Source: Tritonibacter litoralis (GTDB taxonomy: Bacteria > Pseudomonadota > Alphaproteobacteria > Rhodobacterales > Rhodobacteraceae). From it: a stretch of 64,000 nt of DNA. Where the stretch lies: NCBI RefSeq assembly GCF_009496005.1, contig NZ_WIBF01000006.1, positions 124,001 to 188,000 of the forward strand. The letters run 5' to 3'. Positions 35,761 through 44,244 of this stretch are shown here, piece after piece. Under the pieces are notes generated by a model. That model saw only the letters and a list, made by a program, of their open reading frames with translations, did no database searches and was not told the origin of the DNA. The position numbers and the translations under genes were made by a program. The stretch's first letter is position 1. The number at the start of each line of letters is the position of its first letter.

Positions 35761-37879
35761 CGCCCTATTTGATATTGAGCCGCTACCGCCGTTCTCCCGC
35801 GCTACAAAAGCAATTCGATCCGCCTTGCCCTCAATTCGGCCACGGGCGCGCGTCTCGGTTTTGGATACCGCCCCGCGCCGCCTGATCAAAAGCGGCGGCC
35901 AATGGGTAAAGTGGCGTCCAGATGTAGCGCCTTACATGAATGAACCGATGGAGGTTGTCACATCCAGACGGTTTGACAGCATTGCCTTTGTTGGCCCGGC
36001 GCGGTCTTCGAAGTCTGAGGGCTTGGTTATGAACCCGCTGGCCCATGCAATCCTTGCGCAACCGCGCGTGGTCGCGGTGTTCAGCCCCACCAAGGGGGCC
36101 GCGCAAGAATGGTCAGAGGGTGCGCTTGATGAATTGATCAAGAACAGCCCCGATTTGCGCGAACGTCTGGCCAAGGGTAAGGGCGCAGATAACGTTTTTA
36201 CCAAGAAATTCCGGGGCGGGATGCGGTTAACGATTGACTGGCCTGTCAAAGATAAGCTGGCGCAACGTTCTATCGCTTTGGTGGTCGGCACTGATTACGA
36301 TGCCTTCCCTGCTGATATCGGTCGAAACGCTGAGGGGATGGGAGAGGGCAGCGCCTTTGGCCTGATGCGCAAACGCACCGAGGATGCGGGTTCCCGGGCT
36401 ATGACGATCATCGAATCGTCACCGCGTTACCCGGTGATTGATGAAACATGGACGCCAAGCACACCACATGAGGCCCCGCCGGTCAGTGGCGGTATCGTTC
36501 CAATTTACAACAGCGGGTCGCGTGGTCGGCTGTATTGGCAGTGCCACGATTGCCACGAACATTTTGAACCTCGTTTTGAGAGGCTGCAATTCCCGGAGGC
36601 GGGGTCACCACTTGAGCGCGGCGCGGCTGCATATATGGCCTGCCCCCATTGTGGCAGCGTTATGGAGGCGCGCCACAAAGCTGAATTGAACCTTGCTGCC
36701 AAATGGCTGCATGAGGATACAAATGGAGAGTTGGTTCCCTTGGCGGATCTGACCCGCGAGGTGGCAACCGCATCCTATTGGCTGCCCGGCCCCGCCGCAG
36801 CGTTGGCCCCGTGGTCCCGCATTGTCAGCCGTCACATCGAAGCTGAGGAAGAGCACAGCAAAACCGGTGGTGAGGGCGGTTTGAAATCGGTCACCAATAC
36901 CGAGCTTGGCTTGCCATACCTGCCGCGCGCGCGGTCTGTTTCAGCCGGTCTAACCGTGGAGGTTCTAAAAGAGGCCGCCACGGATCACGCATGGCAGGTT
37001 GCACCGGAGGGCACCGCCTTTCTCACCGCCGCCATCGACGTACAGAAAGGGAAATTCGTTTGCCAAGTGGAAGCTTGGACGCTTGACCTTGAGCGTGTGG
37101 TCATTGACCGTTTTGATATCGTCAACCCGCCGGAGACGGCCCCACACCATGAAGGGCGCGGCATCCGGCCCGACCGATATGGTGAAGATTGGGATGCCAT
37201 TCTCCCGTTGATGGAGAAAACATACCCATCCGCCACCGGTGGCTATGCGCTGAAAGTCTTGGCAATTGTGTGCGATCTGCGCGGCGAACCGGGGGTCACA
37301 CCACGGGCGCGAGACTTCTACCGAAAGTGCCGTCTTCTACACCCGAACCGGTTTTATCTGGCCATGGGTAAAGGTGGTGATAGGCCCCCACGCGCCGCGT
37401 TGAAATATCCAGACACAGCACACCGTGGCAAAGAGCATGTCGCGCGCGATGTACCGGCCATTGAGGCGGGCACGGACAAGCTGAAAGATGAGGTGGCCGC
37501 CTCGCTCATGCAGGAATTCGGCGGTTCGAGAAAGTTGAACGTGCCGAAATACGCCTCGCATGAGGTGTTTGAAGAATTTTGCGCCGAACGCCGCTATGAT
37601 GACGGATGGGCAAAACGCCCGGGCGTTCAACGCAATGAAGCCTTGGATCTTAGCGTTTACAGCCTTGCCCTTGTCATCGTGCTGGAAGCTGAGGCGATCA
37701 ACCGGGAAAATCCGCCCCTCTGGGCACTGCCCGGCCCGGGCAACCTGATGGCCATCACCTACACTGATGAGGATGGCCAGACCAAAACAGGCACCCTCAC
37801 TGAACCGAAACCCACCCCCACTGAACAGCCCGCAAAGGCACCTCAGTGGAAGGTGAAGCGAGCAAGGAGAAAGTGGTAA
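35744..37879 (+). CDS. Terminase large subunit, GpA family
   Basis: 711 residues, near the size of lambda gpA. The ATPase loop FVGPARSSKSEG (about 82-93) and the GpA-typical segment TMIIESSPRYPVIDETW-like region, plus a CxxC...CxxC zinc motif (WQCHDCHEHFEP...YMACPHCGSVME), are visible. The C-terminal nuclease half contains FLTAAIDVQKGKFVCQVEAW. It cuts concatemers and pumps DNA into the prohead. It overlaps both neighbours. Confidence 0.95.
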   Translation: MAKANDALFDIEPLPPFSRATKAIRSALPSIRPRARVSVLDTAPRRLIKSGGQWVKWRPDVAPYMNEPMEVVTSRRFDSIAFVGPARSSKSEGLVMNPLAHAILAQPRVVAVFSPTKGAAQEWSEGALDELIKNSPDLRERLAKGKGADNVFTKKFRGGMRLTIDWPVKDKLAQRSIALVVGTDYDAFPADIGRNAEGMGEGSAFGLMRKRTEDAGSRAMTIIESSPRYPVIDETWTPSTPHEAPPVSGGIVPIYNSGSRGRLYWQCHDCHEHFEPRFERLQFPEAGSPLERGAAAYMACPHCGSVMEARHKAELNLAAKWLHEDTNGELVPLADLTREVATASYWLPGPAAALAPWSRIVSRHIEAEEEHSKTGGEGGLKSVTNTELGLPYLPRARSVSAGLTVEVLKEAATDHAWQVAPEGTAFLTAAIDVQKGKFVCQVEAWTLDLERVVIDRFDIVNPPETAPHHEGRGIRPDRYGEDWDAILPLMEKTYPSATGGYALKVLAIVCDLRGEPGVTPRARDFYRKCRLLHPNRFYLAMGKGGDRPPRAALKYPDTAHRGKEHVARDVPAIEAGTDKLKDEVAASLMQEFGGSRKLNVPKYASHEVFEEFCAERRYDDGWAKRPGVQRNEALDLSVYSLALVIVLEAEAINRENPPLWALPGPGNLMAITYTDEDGQTKTGTLTEPKPTPTEQPAKAPQWKVKRARRKW

Positions 37880-38364
37880 TGGCTCTCAACCGTGCTGAAA
37901 TCATCGGCAATCTTGGGTCCGACCCGGATGTGCGCAGTTTTTCAAATGGTGGCAAGGTCGCCAACCTCAGTATCGCCACCACACGCAAATGGCGTGATCG
38001 CCAATCAGGCGAGACGCGCGAAGAAACAGAGTGGCACCGCGTTGCGATCACCGCAGAGGGTCTTGCAGGGGTTGCGGAGCGCTACCTCAAGAAAGGCTCC
38101 AAAGTCTTTATCGCTGGACGTCTGCGCACGCGCAAATGGCAAGACCAAAATGGCCAAGACCGGTACAGCACCGAGATTGTTGTATCTGGATTTGAGGGCA
38201 CGCTTGAGATGTTGGGCGGCCCGCGCAGCGGTGAGGGCGATCAGTCCGGCGGCGGATATGGCAGCCAGCAGGGTGGCGGTTACGGTGGCGGGTCTAGCGG
38301 CACCCATGGCGGCACGGGTGGTGGTTCTTCAAACCCCATTGATGACGATGAAATCCCGTTTTGA
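37879..38364 (+). CDS. ssb: Single-stranded DNA-binding protein
   Basis: 161 residues, overlapping the terminase stop (TAATG). The OB-fold is clear (MALNRAEIIGNLGSDPDV...WHRVAITAEGLAGVAERYLKKGSKVFIAGRLRTRKWQDQNGQDRYSTEIVV, about 1-108). A Gly-rich linker and the acidic tip DDDEIPF, which recruits partner proteins, follow. Its site within the packaging block rather than among replication genes is unusual. Confidence 0.93.
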   Translation: MALNRAEIIGNLGSDPDVRSFSNGGKVANLSIATTRKWRDRQSGETREETEWHRVAITAEGLAGVAERYLKKGSKVFIAGRLRTRKWQDQNGQDRYSTEIVVSGFEGTLEMLGGPRSGEGDQSGGGYGSQQGGGYGGGSSGTHGGTGGGSSNPIDDDEIPF

Positions 38365-38462
38365 TGGGGGGCGCTGAACTGCCCGACCTACTGGCGGTGA
38401 TTATAACCTTTGGGTTCTTTTTATTGCTGCCAACACCCCCCACCGGTGGAGATGATAGATGA
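38364..38462 (+). CDS. 32-residue membrane peptide
   Basis: Its ATG overlaps the ssb stop (TGATG) and its stop overlaps the next start (ATGA). The product has one hydrophobic segment (LPDLLAVIITFGFFLLL). Coupling on both sides argues for a real gene; function unknown. Confidence 0.5.
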   Translation: MGGAELPDLLAVIITFGFFLLLPTPPTGGDDR

Positions 38463-39004
38463 CAAATGAAACGAACATCCCGTCGCAGCTTGTTGCGGGT
38501 GACAGTTGGGCTTGGTCTGATGCTCCCGCTTTCGCATCGCACCCGCCCCCGGATTGGTCACTTCATTACATCTTGCGGCCCGTCACTGGTGGTGACCCGA
38601 TCACCATAGTGGCGAGCCATGGCGAAACCAGCTTTGTGATCACTCATCCTGCATCTGAAACCCAAAGCCTTGCGCCCGGGGAATATGAATGGTCTGCGCT
38701 GGCCTTTAACGCTGGTACAGGCGACCGCGCCCGGCTGAGCGTCGGGCGGATCTGCATTTTGCCAGATCCCTTGCAGGCGACAGGTGATCAACGTAGCGGC
38801 GCTGAGCGCATCCTTGCCGCAATTGACGCAACCCTTGAAGGGCGTGTGAGTAAGGATGCTGAAAGCTACACGATTGAAGGCCGCAGTATCGCCCGCACGC
38901 CGATAGAAGACCTGACCCGGCTGCAGTCCATCTATTCCCAACGGGTCGCGCAAGAGCGCAACCCGGGCGGATCACCTATCCAATATCGGAGGGTCTCGTT
39001 TTGA
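38459..39004 (+). CDS. gpW-like head-tail joining protein with N-terminal Ig-like domain
   Basis: 181 residues. The last 70 (RSGAERILAAIDATLEGRVS through YSQRVAQER) follow the lambda gpW pattern of helix, two strands and helix. The first 105 residues are strand-rich (WSLHYILRPVTG, YEWSALAFN), like an Ig-type domain. Its position directly before the portal gene also matches gpW. It would seal the head after packaging. Confidence 0.7.
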   Translation: MTNETNIPSQLVAGDSWAWSDAPAFASHPPPDWSLHYILRPVTGGDPITIVASHGETSFVITHPASETQSLAPGEYEWSALAFNAGTGDRARLSVGRICILPDPLQATGDQRSGAERILAAIDATLEGRVSKDAESYTIEGRSIARTPIEDLTRLQSIYSQRVAQERNPGGSPIQYRRVSF

Positions 39005-40491
39005 AGCTTTGGCCTTTTGCACGCCGGTCTGAAAAACCGGCCTCCCCGCCTTCTCACCGCCGTGAACCCGCCCTATCGACACGATCATACCGCGCGGCCT
39101 ATCCCGACCGTCTTGCGTCTGGTTTCAATATCTTTGGCACCACAACCCGAGATGAGACGCGCCGTGAGATCCGTGGTCTTGTTGGTCATTCCCGGCATGC
39201 ATCCCACAATTTCGACCTTGCACGGTCCTATGAAATGCTTATCCGCCGCCATGCAATTGGTCCAAGCGGTATTCGCTTACAGATGAATGTGCGTGACCCA
39301 AACGGGTCGAAGGACACCCGCGCGAACGCCACTGTTGAGGCTGCATGGACGAAATGGGGCAAAAAGGGTTCACCAACGATCTGCGGCAACCTGTCTTGGT
39401 GGGGGCTGGAATGCCAAATCGCCACCGGCATTGCACGTGAAGGCGGAGCATTTATTCGCATGTATGAGGGGCGCGGCTATGGTCCCTTTGGCTTTCAGGT
39501 GGAGCCGGTGCTGTTTGACCGGCTTGACTTGGATCTGACGCAAGCCCTGCCCGGCGGCAACTACATTGAGGCCGGGATTGAGTTTAATCAAAATGGCCGC
39601 GTGCTTGCTTTCCATATTTGGAACAAACCCCAATCAGAAGCGCACCACGGCACCGCCCGCATCCGCGAACGGGTGCCCGCTAAGAACATGATCTATGTGG
39701 TTGTACCTGAGGAAATTGGCCAAGTCCTTGGTGTTCCTCGCTCATCCACGGCGTTGCGCCTCCTCAATATGATTGAAGGCTTTCAAGAGTCGGCCATGGC
39801 CGCCGCGAACTATGGCGCGGCGCAGATGTTGTTTTTCGAACAAGAAAACGCGGGCCAACAACTCAGTGCAGCTCATGAAAATACGCCTATTGACGAAATC
39901 GAGGCGGGCACCATTGGAATGCTGCCCCCGGGCGTCAAAGCGACTTGGAGTCAAAGCAAGTATCCAGATCAGGCGGTTGAGCCATTTATCTGGCACATGA
40001 CCACATCAGCCGCCGCCGGGCTTGGTGTGGCCCCGGAAAGCCTCACCGGCAATATGAAAAACTCATCTTTCGTGACACTGCGTGCGGGCAAAGGTGAGGA
40101 ACGCGACGAATGGCGCATGTTGCAGCGCGCGATCTATGAGGGCTTGCACGATCAAGTTTTCTCAAGGTGGCTGCACCTTGCGCTGCTAACGGGTGCGCTG
40201 GCCTTGCCAATTTCCAAATTCGACAAATTCAACGCGGCGACATGGCGACCACGCGGATGGGCAAGCGTCAATCCAAAGGATGACGCCAACGCCAACGCCA
40301 CTGCTTTGGCAAACGGGGACAAGTCCCTGACCGAAATTTGCGCCGAGCGTGGTCGTTCCTTTGAAGATGTGCTGGATGAACGCGCAGCAGAAGTGGCCGC
40401 GTTCCAAAAGCGCGGCTTGCCGGTGCCTGAATGGCTTGGGGTGCTGGATGAGGGCACGCCGGGCGATCACGACCCACCACAAAAGGAGTGA
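39001..40491 (+). CDS. Portal protein, lambda gpB family
   Basis: 496 residues. Typical portal features include SRHASHNFDLARSYEMLIRRHAIGPSGIRLQ, FIRMYEGRGYGPFGFQVEPVLFDRLD and IPAKNMIYVV-like segments, followed by helix-rich PESLTGNMKNSSFVTLRAGKGEERDEWRMLQ. It forms the ring through which DNA enters the head. It starts four bases inside the gpW-like gene end. Confidence 0.93.
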   Translation: MKLWPFARRSEKPASPPSHRREPALSTRSYRAAYPDRLASGFNIFGTTTRDETRREIRGLVGHSRHASHNFDLARSYEMLIRRHAIGPSGIRLQMNVRDPNGSKDTRANATVEAAWTKWGKKGSPTICGNLSWWGLECQIATGIAREGGAFIRMYEGRGYGPFGFQVEPVLFDRLDLDLTQALPGGNYIEAGIEFNQNGRVLAFHIWNKPQSEAHHGTARIRERVPAKNMIYVVVPEEIGQVLGVPRSSTALRLLNMIEGFQESAMAAANYGAAQMLFFEQENAGQQLSAAHENTPIDEIEAGTIGMLPPGVKATWSQSKYPDQAVEPFIWHMTTSAAAGLGVAPESLTGNMKNSSFVTLRAGKGEERDEWRMLQRAIYEGLHDQVFSRWLHLALLTGALALPISKFDKFNAATWRPRGWASVNPKDDANANATALANGDKSLTEICAERGRSFEDVLDERAAEVAAFQKRGLPVPEWLGVLDEGTPGDHDPPQKE

Positions 40492-40495
40492 CAGC

Positions 40496-42388
40496 ATGAG
40501 CCTTAAAATTCCGGCATTCGCCCATCGCATGGGTGAGATCACAGGGGCACCAGACGGTGCCCCTTCTGATTCCCGGGAGGTGGAAATCTCATTCTCAAGC
40601 GAAACGCCATACAAGCGTTACAACTTTGAGCGTGAGGAAAGCTTTCTGGAAGTTTTGGGGCACGGTGAGAGTGAGGTTGACCTAACACGCCTCAACTCTG
40701 GTGCTGCCCCATTGCTGAAAGATCATAAGCCCGTTCTTGACGCCAAAATTGGTGTTGTGGTTCGGGCGTGGCTGGAGGGGGCACGCGGCAAAGCGTTGGT
40801 CCGTTTTTCCAAATCCCCCGCCGCCGAAGACGTCCTTGCCCGGGTTCGGGATGGGGACATTACTTGTGTGAGCGTTGGATACGCCATCACACATGCAGAG
40901 CGGATGCCTGAACAGGACGGGCACCCGGTCGTGCGCGTCACCCGTTGGGTGCCAAAGGAAATCTCTTTCGTCGCCATTCCGGCTGACCCGACCGTTGGTT
41001 ACGGGCGGGCAGATCAGAACGCAGCGGCCACCATCATCATCACCGAAAAGGAGGCAGAGATGCCGAACACCGCCACCACTGAAACCCGTGACGACAACCA
41101 AACGCCTGCAACCCCAGCCGTAGCAGCAGCGCCCGACGCGCCCCAACAGCGCAGCGAACCAGGCGTGGCTGACGCTCTCACCGCCGAACGCCGCCGCTCC
41201 AGCGAAATCATTGCGATTGGTGAGCGTTTCAACATGGCCACTGAAACCGTGCGCAACGCGCTGGACAAGGGCACATCCGTGGGTTCTTTCCGCGAAATCG
41301 TGATGGATCAAATCACGGAAACCAACACCGCCGAGCGCAACGCTTCACAAAATCACATCGGCCTCAATCAACAGGAAATTCGCGATTTCTCACTGATGAA
41401 CCTTGTGCGTTACATGGCAAATCCATCTGATGCCAACGAACGTGCCGCCGGTATGGAAATTGAAGCGGCCCGCACAGCGGCCAACGAAAAGGGCGCAAAC
41501 ACCGAATTCACGCTGCCCACCGACATTCTATTTGACCGCAGCTTTGCAACGCGCGCGCAGAACGTGGGCACCCCGGCTGCTGGTGGCAATCTGGTTGCAA
41601 CCAACCTGATGGCGGGTTCATTTATCGACACGCTTAAAGATGCAATGCCGTTGGCAGGGGCTGGGGCGGTTGTTCTGCCCGGTCTGGTGGGTGATGTGGA
41701 TATCCCCAAGCAAACCGGTGATGTGACCGAATACTGGCTGGGTGAAGATGAAGACGGTACAGATAGCGAGATCACCGTGGGGACCGTTTCTCTCTCACCT
41801 CACACAGTTGGCTTTGGCACACCCATCACCCGCAAGATGATGAAGCAAGGCACGCCGGGCATTGAAACGCTGGTGCGCAACAGCATTATTTACACTGCCG
41901 CGCGCGCAATTGAACGCGCGGCTGTTCCGGGCCACGCATCCCCCAACGCCCCAACATCCGTGCGCTCTCAGATTGTTGCATCAGCGACCGACTGGAGCAC
42001 TACTGATGAAATCACACGCCGAGAACTGGTTGGTATGAAAACCGCTGTAAAGTCTGCCAACGCGATGGGGTCCAATCCAAAGTGGCTGATGAACTCAGTT
42101 TCCTATGGCGGCCTTGAGGAACAACTTGACGGGAACGGCAACCCGCTGTTCTTCCGCAACACTGACAAGCTGCTGCAGTACGGCGTCAACGAAAGCAATG
42201 TTCTGGCTGATTTCGAAGTTTTCTTTGGCGTCTGGTCCAACTTGGTGATTGGCATGTGGTCGGGTCTTGACCTTTCAATTGACAAGGCAGCAAAGGCGGC
42301 ATCCGGCGGCATCGTCCTGCGTGCCTTCCAAGATGTGGACTTTGCCTTGCGCCACATTGAGTCCTTCAAAATGGGCAAAAACGCCTAA
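40496..42388 (+). CDS. Prohead protease fused to HK97-type major capsid protein
   Basis: 630 residues from ATG 40496 after AAAGGAG. Residues about 1-185 are a prohead protease (LNSGAAPLLKDHKPVLDAKIGVV, and VRDGDITCVSVGYAI with a putative catalytic Ser; a His lies in LLKDHK). After a short charged linker, residues about 300-630 are the capsid domain, with AAGGNLVATNLMAGSFIDTL, ending in FDVDFALRHIES-like strands. An internal ATG with a strong ribosome site (41060) would yield the scaffold-capsid part alone. Confidence 0.9.
   Translation: MSLKIPAFAHRMGEITGAPDGAPSDSREVEISFSSETPYKRYNFEREESFLEVLGHGESEVDLTRLNSGAAPLLKDHKPVLDAKIGVVVRAWLEGARGKALVRFSKSPAAEDVLARVRDGDITCVSVGYAITHAERMPEQDGHPVVRVTRWVPKEISFVAIPADPTVGYGRADQNAAATIIITEKEAEMPNTATTETRDDNQTPATPAVAAAPDAPQQRSEPGVADALTAERRRSSEIIAIGERFNMATETVRNALDKGTSVGSFREIVMDQITETNTAERNASQNHIGLNQQEIRDFSLMNLVRYMANPSDANERAAGMEIEAARTAANEKGANTEFTLPTDILFDRSFATRAQNVGTPAAGGNLVATNLMAGSFIDTLKDAMPLAGAGAVVLPGLVGDVDIPKQTGDVTEYWLGEDEDGTDSEITVGTVSLSPHTVGFGTPITRKMMKQGTPGIETLVRNSIIYTAARAIERAAVPGHASPNAPTSVRSQIVASATDWSTTDEITRRELVGMKTAVKSANAMGSNPKWLMNSVSYGGLEEQLDGNGNPLFFRNTDKLLQYGVNESNVLADFEVFFGVWSNLVIGMWSGLDLSIDKAAKAASGGIVLRAFQDVDFALRHIESFKMGKNA
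41046..41062 (+). promoter_or_regulatory. Internal ribosome site and start inside the protease-capsid gene
   Basis: AAAAGGAGG at 41046-41054, five bases, then an in-frame ATG at 41060 (codon 189). This would give a separate 442-residue capsid product, comparable in layout to lambda C/Nu3. Confidence 0.65.
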
Positions 42389-42457
42389 GGCGCACAACCC
42401 CATGTAATTGAGCGGCACCCCAACCTGAGGGTGTCGCCTTTCCCGGAGGGTTCCCCA

Positions 42458-42739
42458 ATGGAATTGGCTTATTACGCAAAGGCGATCACCGCCTTTGTTT
42501 TCTCTCTGATTGTCCCACCTGTGTTGCTGTGGCTCCTAGGTGGTGACTCAAATGACCTTCTGGGCGCTGCAATTCTTGGTGCAACCAGCGCCCTCATCAC
42601 TGCTTTTGCGGTGTTCTTGGTCCCAAACCGGACCCATGGCTTCAACGTCAACGATATCGCAGCCTCGCTGGTCCAAGCGGGATTTGATGCCGTTGAGCAA
42701 CGCGAGGAGATCGAAGATGACAAACCCCAAGTCCACTAA
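42458..42739 (+). CDS. Small membrane protein, holin-like
   Basis: 93 residues from ATG 42458 after GGAGGG. Two membrane segments are evident (AKAITAFVFSLIVPPVLLWLL, about 5-27; GAAILGATSALITAFAVFLV, about 34-54), with a charged C-terminal tail. Size and topology fit a holin, but the place after the capsid gene does not. Function uncertain. Confidence 0.55.
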   Translation: MELAYYAKAITAFVFSLIVPPVLLWLLGGDSNDLLGAAILGATSALITAFAVFLVPNRTHGFNVNDIAASLVQAGFDAVEQREEIEDDKPQVH

Positions 42740-43016
42740 CCCCATTGCCAATGGCCGCGTCAAAATTGAGGGTGCGATTTACAACAAAGGCGATGAGATC
42801 CCGGCAGGACGGGTTGCCGCCGAGCGCCTGTCTCGCCTGATTGACAAGGGCCTTGTTGGCTATCCCGGTCAAGACGTCCAATCCGCTAAGGGCAGCGGCG
42901 CTGAAACAGCCGCTGCGGCACCAAAAGCTGTGGAAACACCTGCCCCGGAAAACCGCGCCGAGGGTAAATCTGGTCGCCCTGACCTCAAAGTGCCAGAGGG
43001 TAAAACCGAGGCATGA
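42717..43016 (+). CDS. Phage hypothetical protein
   Basis: 99 residues after GAGGAG, overlapping the previous gene by 23 bases. The first half (NGRVKIEGAIYNKGDEIPAGRVAAERLSRLIDKGLVG) is a compact domain seen in many phages near head genes. The second half is Ala/Pro/Glu-rich and probably disordered. Confidence 0.6.
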   Translation: MTNPKSTNPIANGRVKIEGAIYNKGDEIPAGRVAAERLSRLIDKGLVGYPGQDVQSAKGSGAETAAAAPKAVETPAPENRAEGKSGRPDLKVPEGKTEA

Positions 43017-43348
43017 TTGAAGGCCCCGAAGAGTGGGCAATTTTCACTGACCCAGACGTATTTGGCGAGGTGATCACCTATCAGGGCCAAGGTCAGACCC
43101 CGGCGGAAATCACCGCCGTGTTTTCTGCACCTTATGCGCTCATTGATGGCGGCCCCGGTCCCGGGGTTGCCACGACCCAGCCCACCCTAACTTTTGGGTC
43201 CGAACAACTCACATTCACGCCCCGCCAAGGCGATCAGGTGACCCTCACCCAGTCGCACCCGGGTTTTCCGGCTGGCACCACCCTTCGCGTGGCAGACCCG
43301 CAACCTGATGGCGCGGGTCTGATCCGGCTTATTCTCGAAAGGAACTGA
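43013..43348 (+). CDS. Head-tail attachment protein, FII-like
   Basis: 111 residues. The strand pattern DPDVFGEVITYQGQ, EITAVFSAPYALI, GDQVTLTQ and RVADPQPDGAGLIRLILE is that of the FII/head-tail joining family. Its place between capsid and tail tube genes agrees. Confidence 0.65.
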   Translation: MIEGPEEWAIFTDPDVFGEVITYQGQGQTPAEITAVFSAPYALIDGGPGPGVATTQPTLTFGSEQLTFTPRQGDQVTLTQSHPGFPAGTTLRVADPQPDGAGLIRLILERN

Positions 43349-43352
43349 TATC

Positions 43353-43742
43353 ATGTTGAAAGGTAAGGATGGGGTTTTCCGCTACGGTGCCTCAAAGGAG
43401 CGCGTTGGCGCGGTCCAAAACTGGAACATTGACGAATCCGCTGATGTGGTGGCGGGGTGGGGAATGGGTGATGCAGGTGAAAGCGCTTTTACCACTGTGT
43501 CCCGCTTTTCTGGCTCGGTCGAATTCTACCTAGATCCCACTGACCCCGGCGACGATATTGCAATTGGCGATACGTTTGAGATTGATCTTTACCCGGGCGG
43601 TGAAACCAGCGGATCTGCGTACTTCACCGGCACCATCTTGGTTACAGCCACGCCGATGGCGGGCAGTAAAGATGGCATCCCAACCAAGACCGTCAATTTC
43701 CGCAACGCCTCTGGCACTCTCAGCAAAAACACGGTGGCATGA
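43353..43742 (+). CDS. Major tail tube protein
   Basis: 129 residues, strand-rich. VGAVQNWNIDESADVVAGWGMGD and GSAYFTGTILVTATPMAGSKDGIPTKTVNFRNASGTL resemble tail tube subunits. It directly precedes the tail assembly chaperone genes, as in siphophages. Confidence 0.72.
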   Translation: MLKGKDGVFRYGASKERVGAVQNWNIDESADVVAGWGMGDAGESAFTTVSRFSGSVEFYLDPTDPGDDIAIGDTFEIDLYPGGETSGSAYFTGTILVTATPMAGSKDGIPTKTVNFRNASGTLSKNTVA

Positions 43743-44092
43743 TGAACGACGCATTGACCTCACTGACCCAACACTATGACCGGCTGCGCAATCAGACTTT
43801 CACCGTGCCGGGCGTCACCAAGTCGGACGGTGAACCCTTGGTGATCTATTTTGATCCACCCACCAACGCGCAAGCCGCACAGGTTCGTGCGCGTGCCGGG
43901 AATGCGCAAGATGAAGCGCGCATTACCCTCTACACCGTCCTGTTGCTGGCCAAGGATAAGGATGGAAACCGCTTGTTTGACGACAAGGCCGAGACTGTTC
44001 AAGCGCTCACCGAGAACGTGCCCGGGCGCATCCTTACGCAGATCGCAAATGCGATTATGCGTTTCTCAAGCGTTCCCGACTTGGGAAACTGA
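43739..44092 (+). CDS. Tail assembly chaperone G
   Basis: 117 residues. ATG 43739 overlaps the tube gene stop. The fold is helical with a strand-rich first half (FTVPGVTKSDGEPLVIYFDPP). It ends LGN at a GGGAAAC slippery site just before TGA, so part of the ribosomes should shift -1 and make a longer GT product. Chaperones of this kind wrap the tape measure during tail building. Confidence 0.78.
   Translation: MMNDALTSLTQHYDRLRNQTFTVPGVTKSDGEPLVIYFDPPTNAQAAQVRARAGNAQDEARITLYTVLLLAKDKDGNRLFDDKAETVQALTENVPGRILTQIANAIMRFSSVPDLGN
44083..44089 (+). other. Slippery heptamer for -1 frameshift
   Basis: GGGAAAC is read as G-GGA-AAC in the G frame, followed directly by TGA. Lambda uses GGGAAAG at the same place. 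After the slip, the -1 frame stays open to 44241. Confidence 0.8.
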
Positions 44093-44241
44093 TACAGGCA
44101 AGCGGCGAGGCGAAAATGGTTTATCGCCTCGCTGTGCGCCTGAACAAATTCCCATCTGAAATCATTGAACGACCCATTGAAGAATTGCGCGGCCTTTATG
44201 CCTTCCTTGAGTGCGAGGCGAGCGCGCAAAGCAAAAGGTGA
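44086..44241 (+). CDS. T extension of the frameshifted tail chaperone (GT)
   Basis: Open in the -1 frame relative to G, adding about 50 residues (LIQASGEAKMVYRLAVRLNK onward) to give a product of about 167. An ATG at 44116 could also start a 41-residue peptide. The helix FPSEIIERPIEELRGLYAFLEC resembles T domains that touch the tape measure, whose gene starts three bases later. Confidence 0.72.
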   Translation, partial: KLIQASGEAKMVYRLAVRLNKFPSEIIERPIEELRGLYAFLECEASAQSKR

Positions 44242-44244
44242 GCT

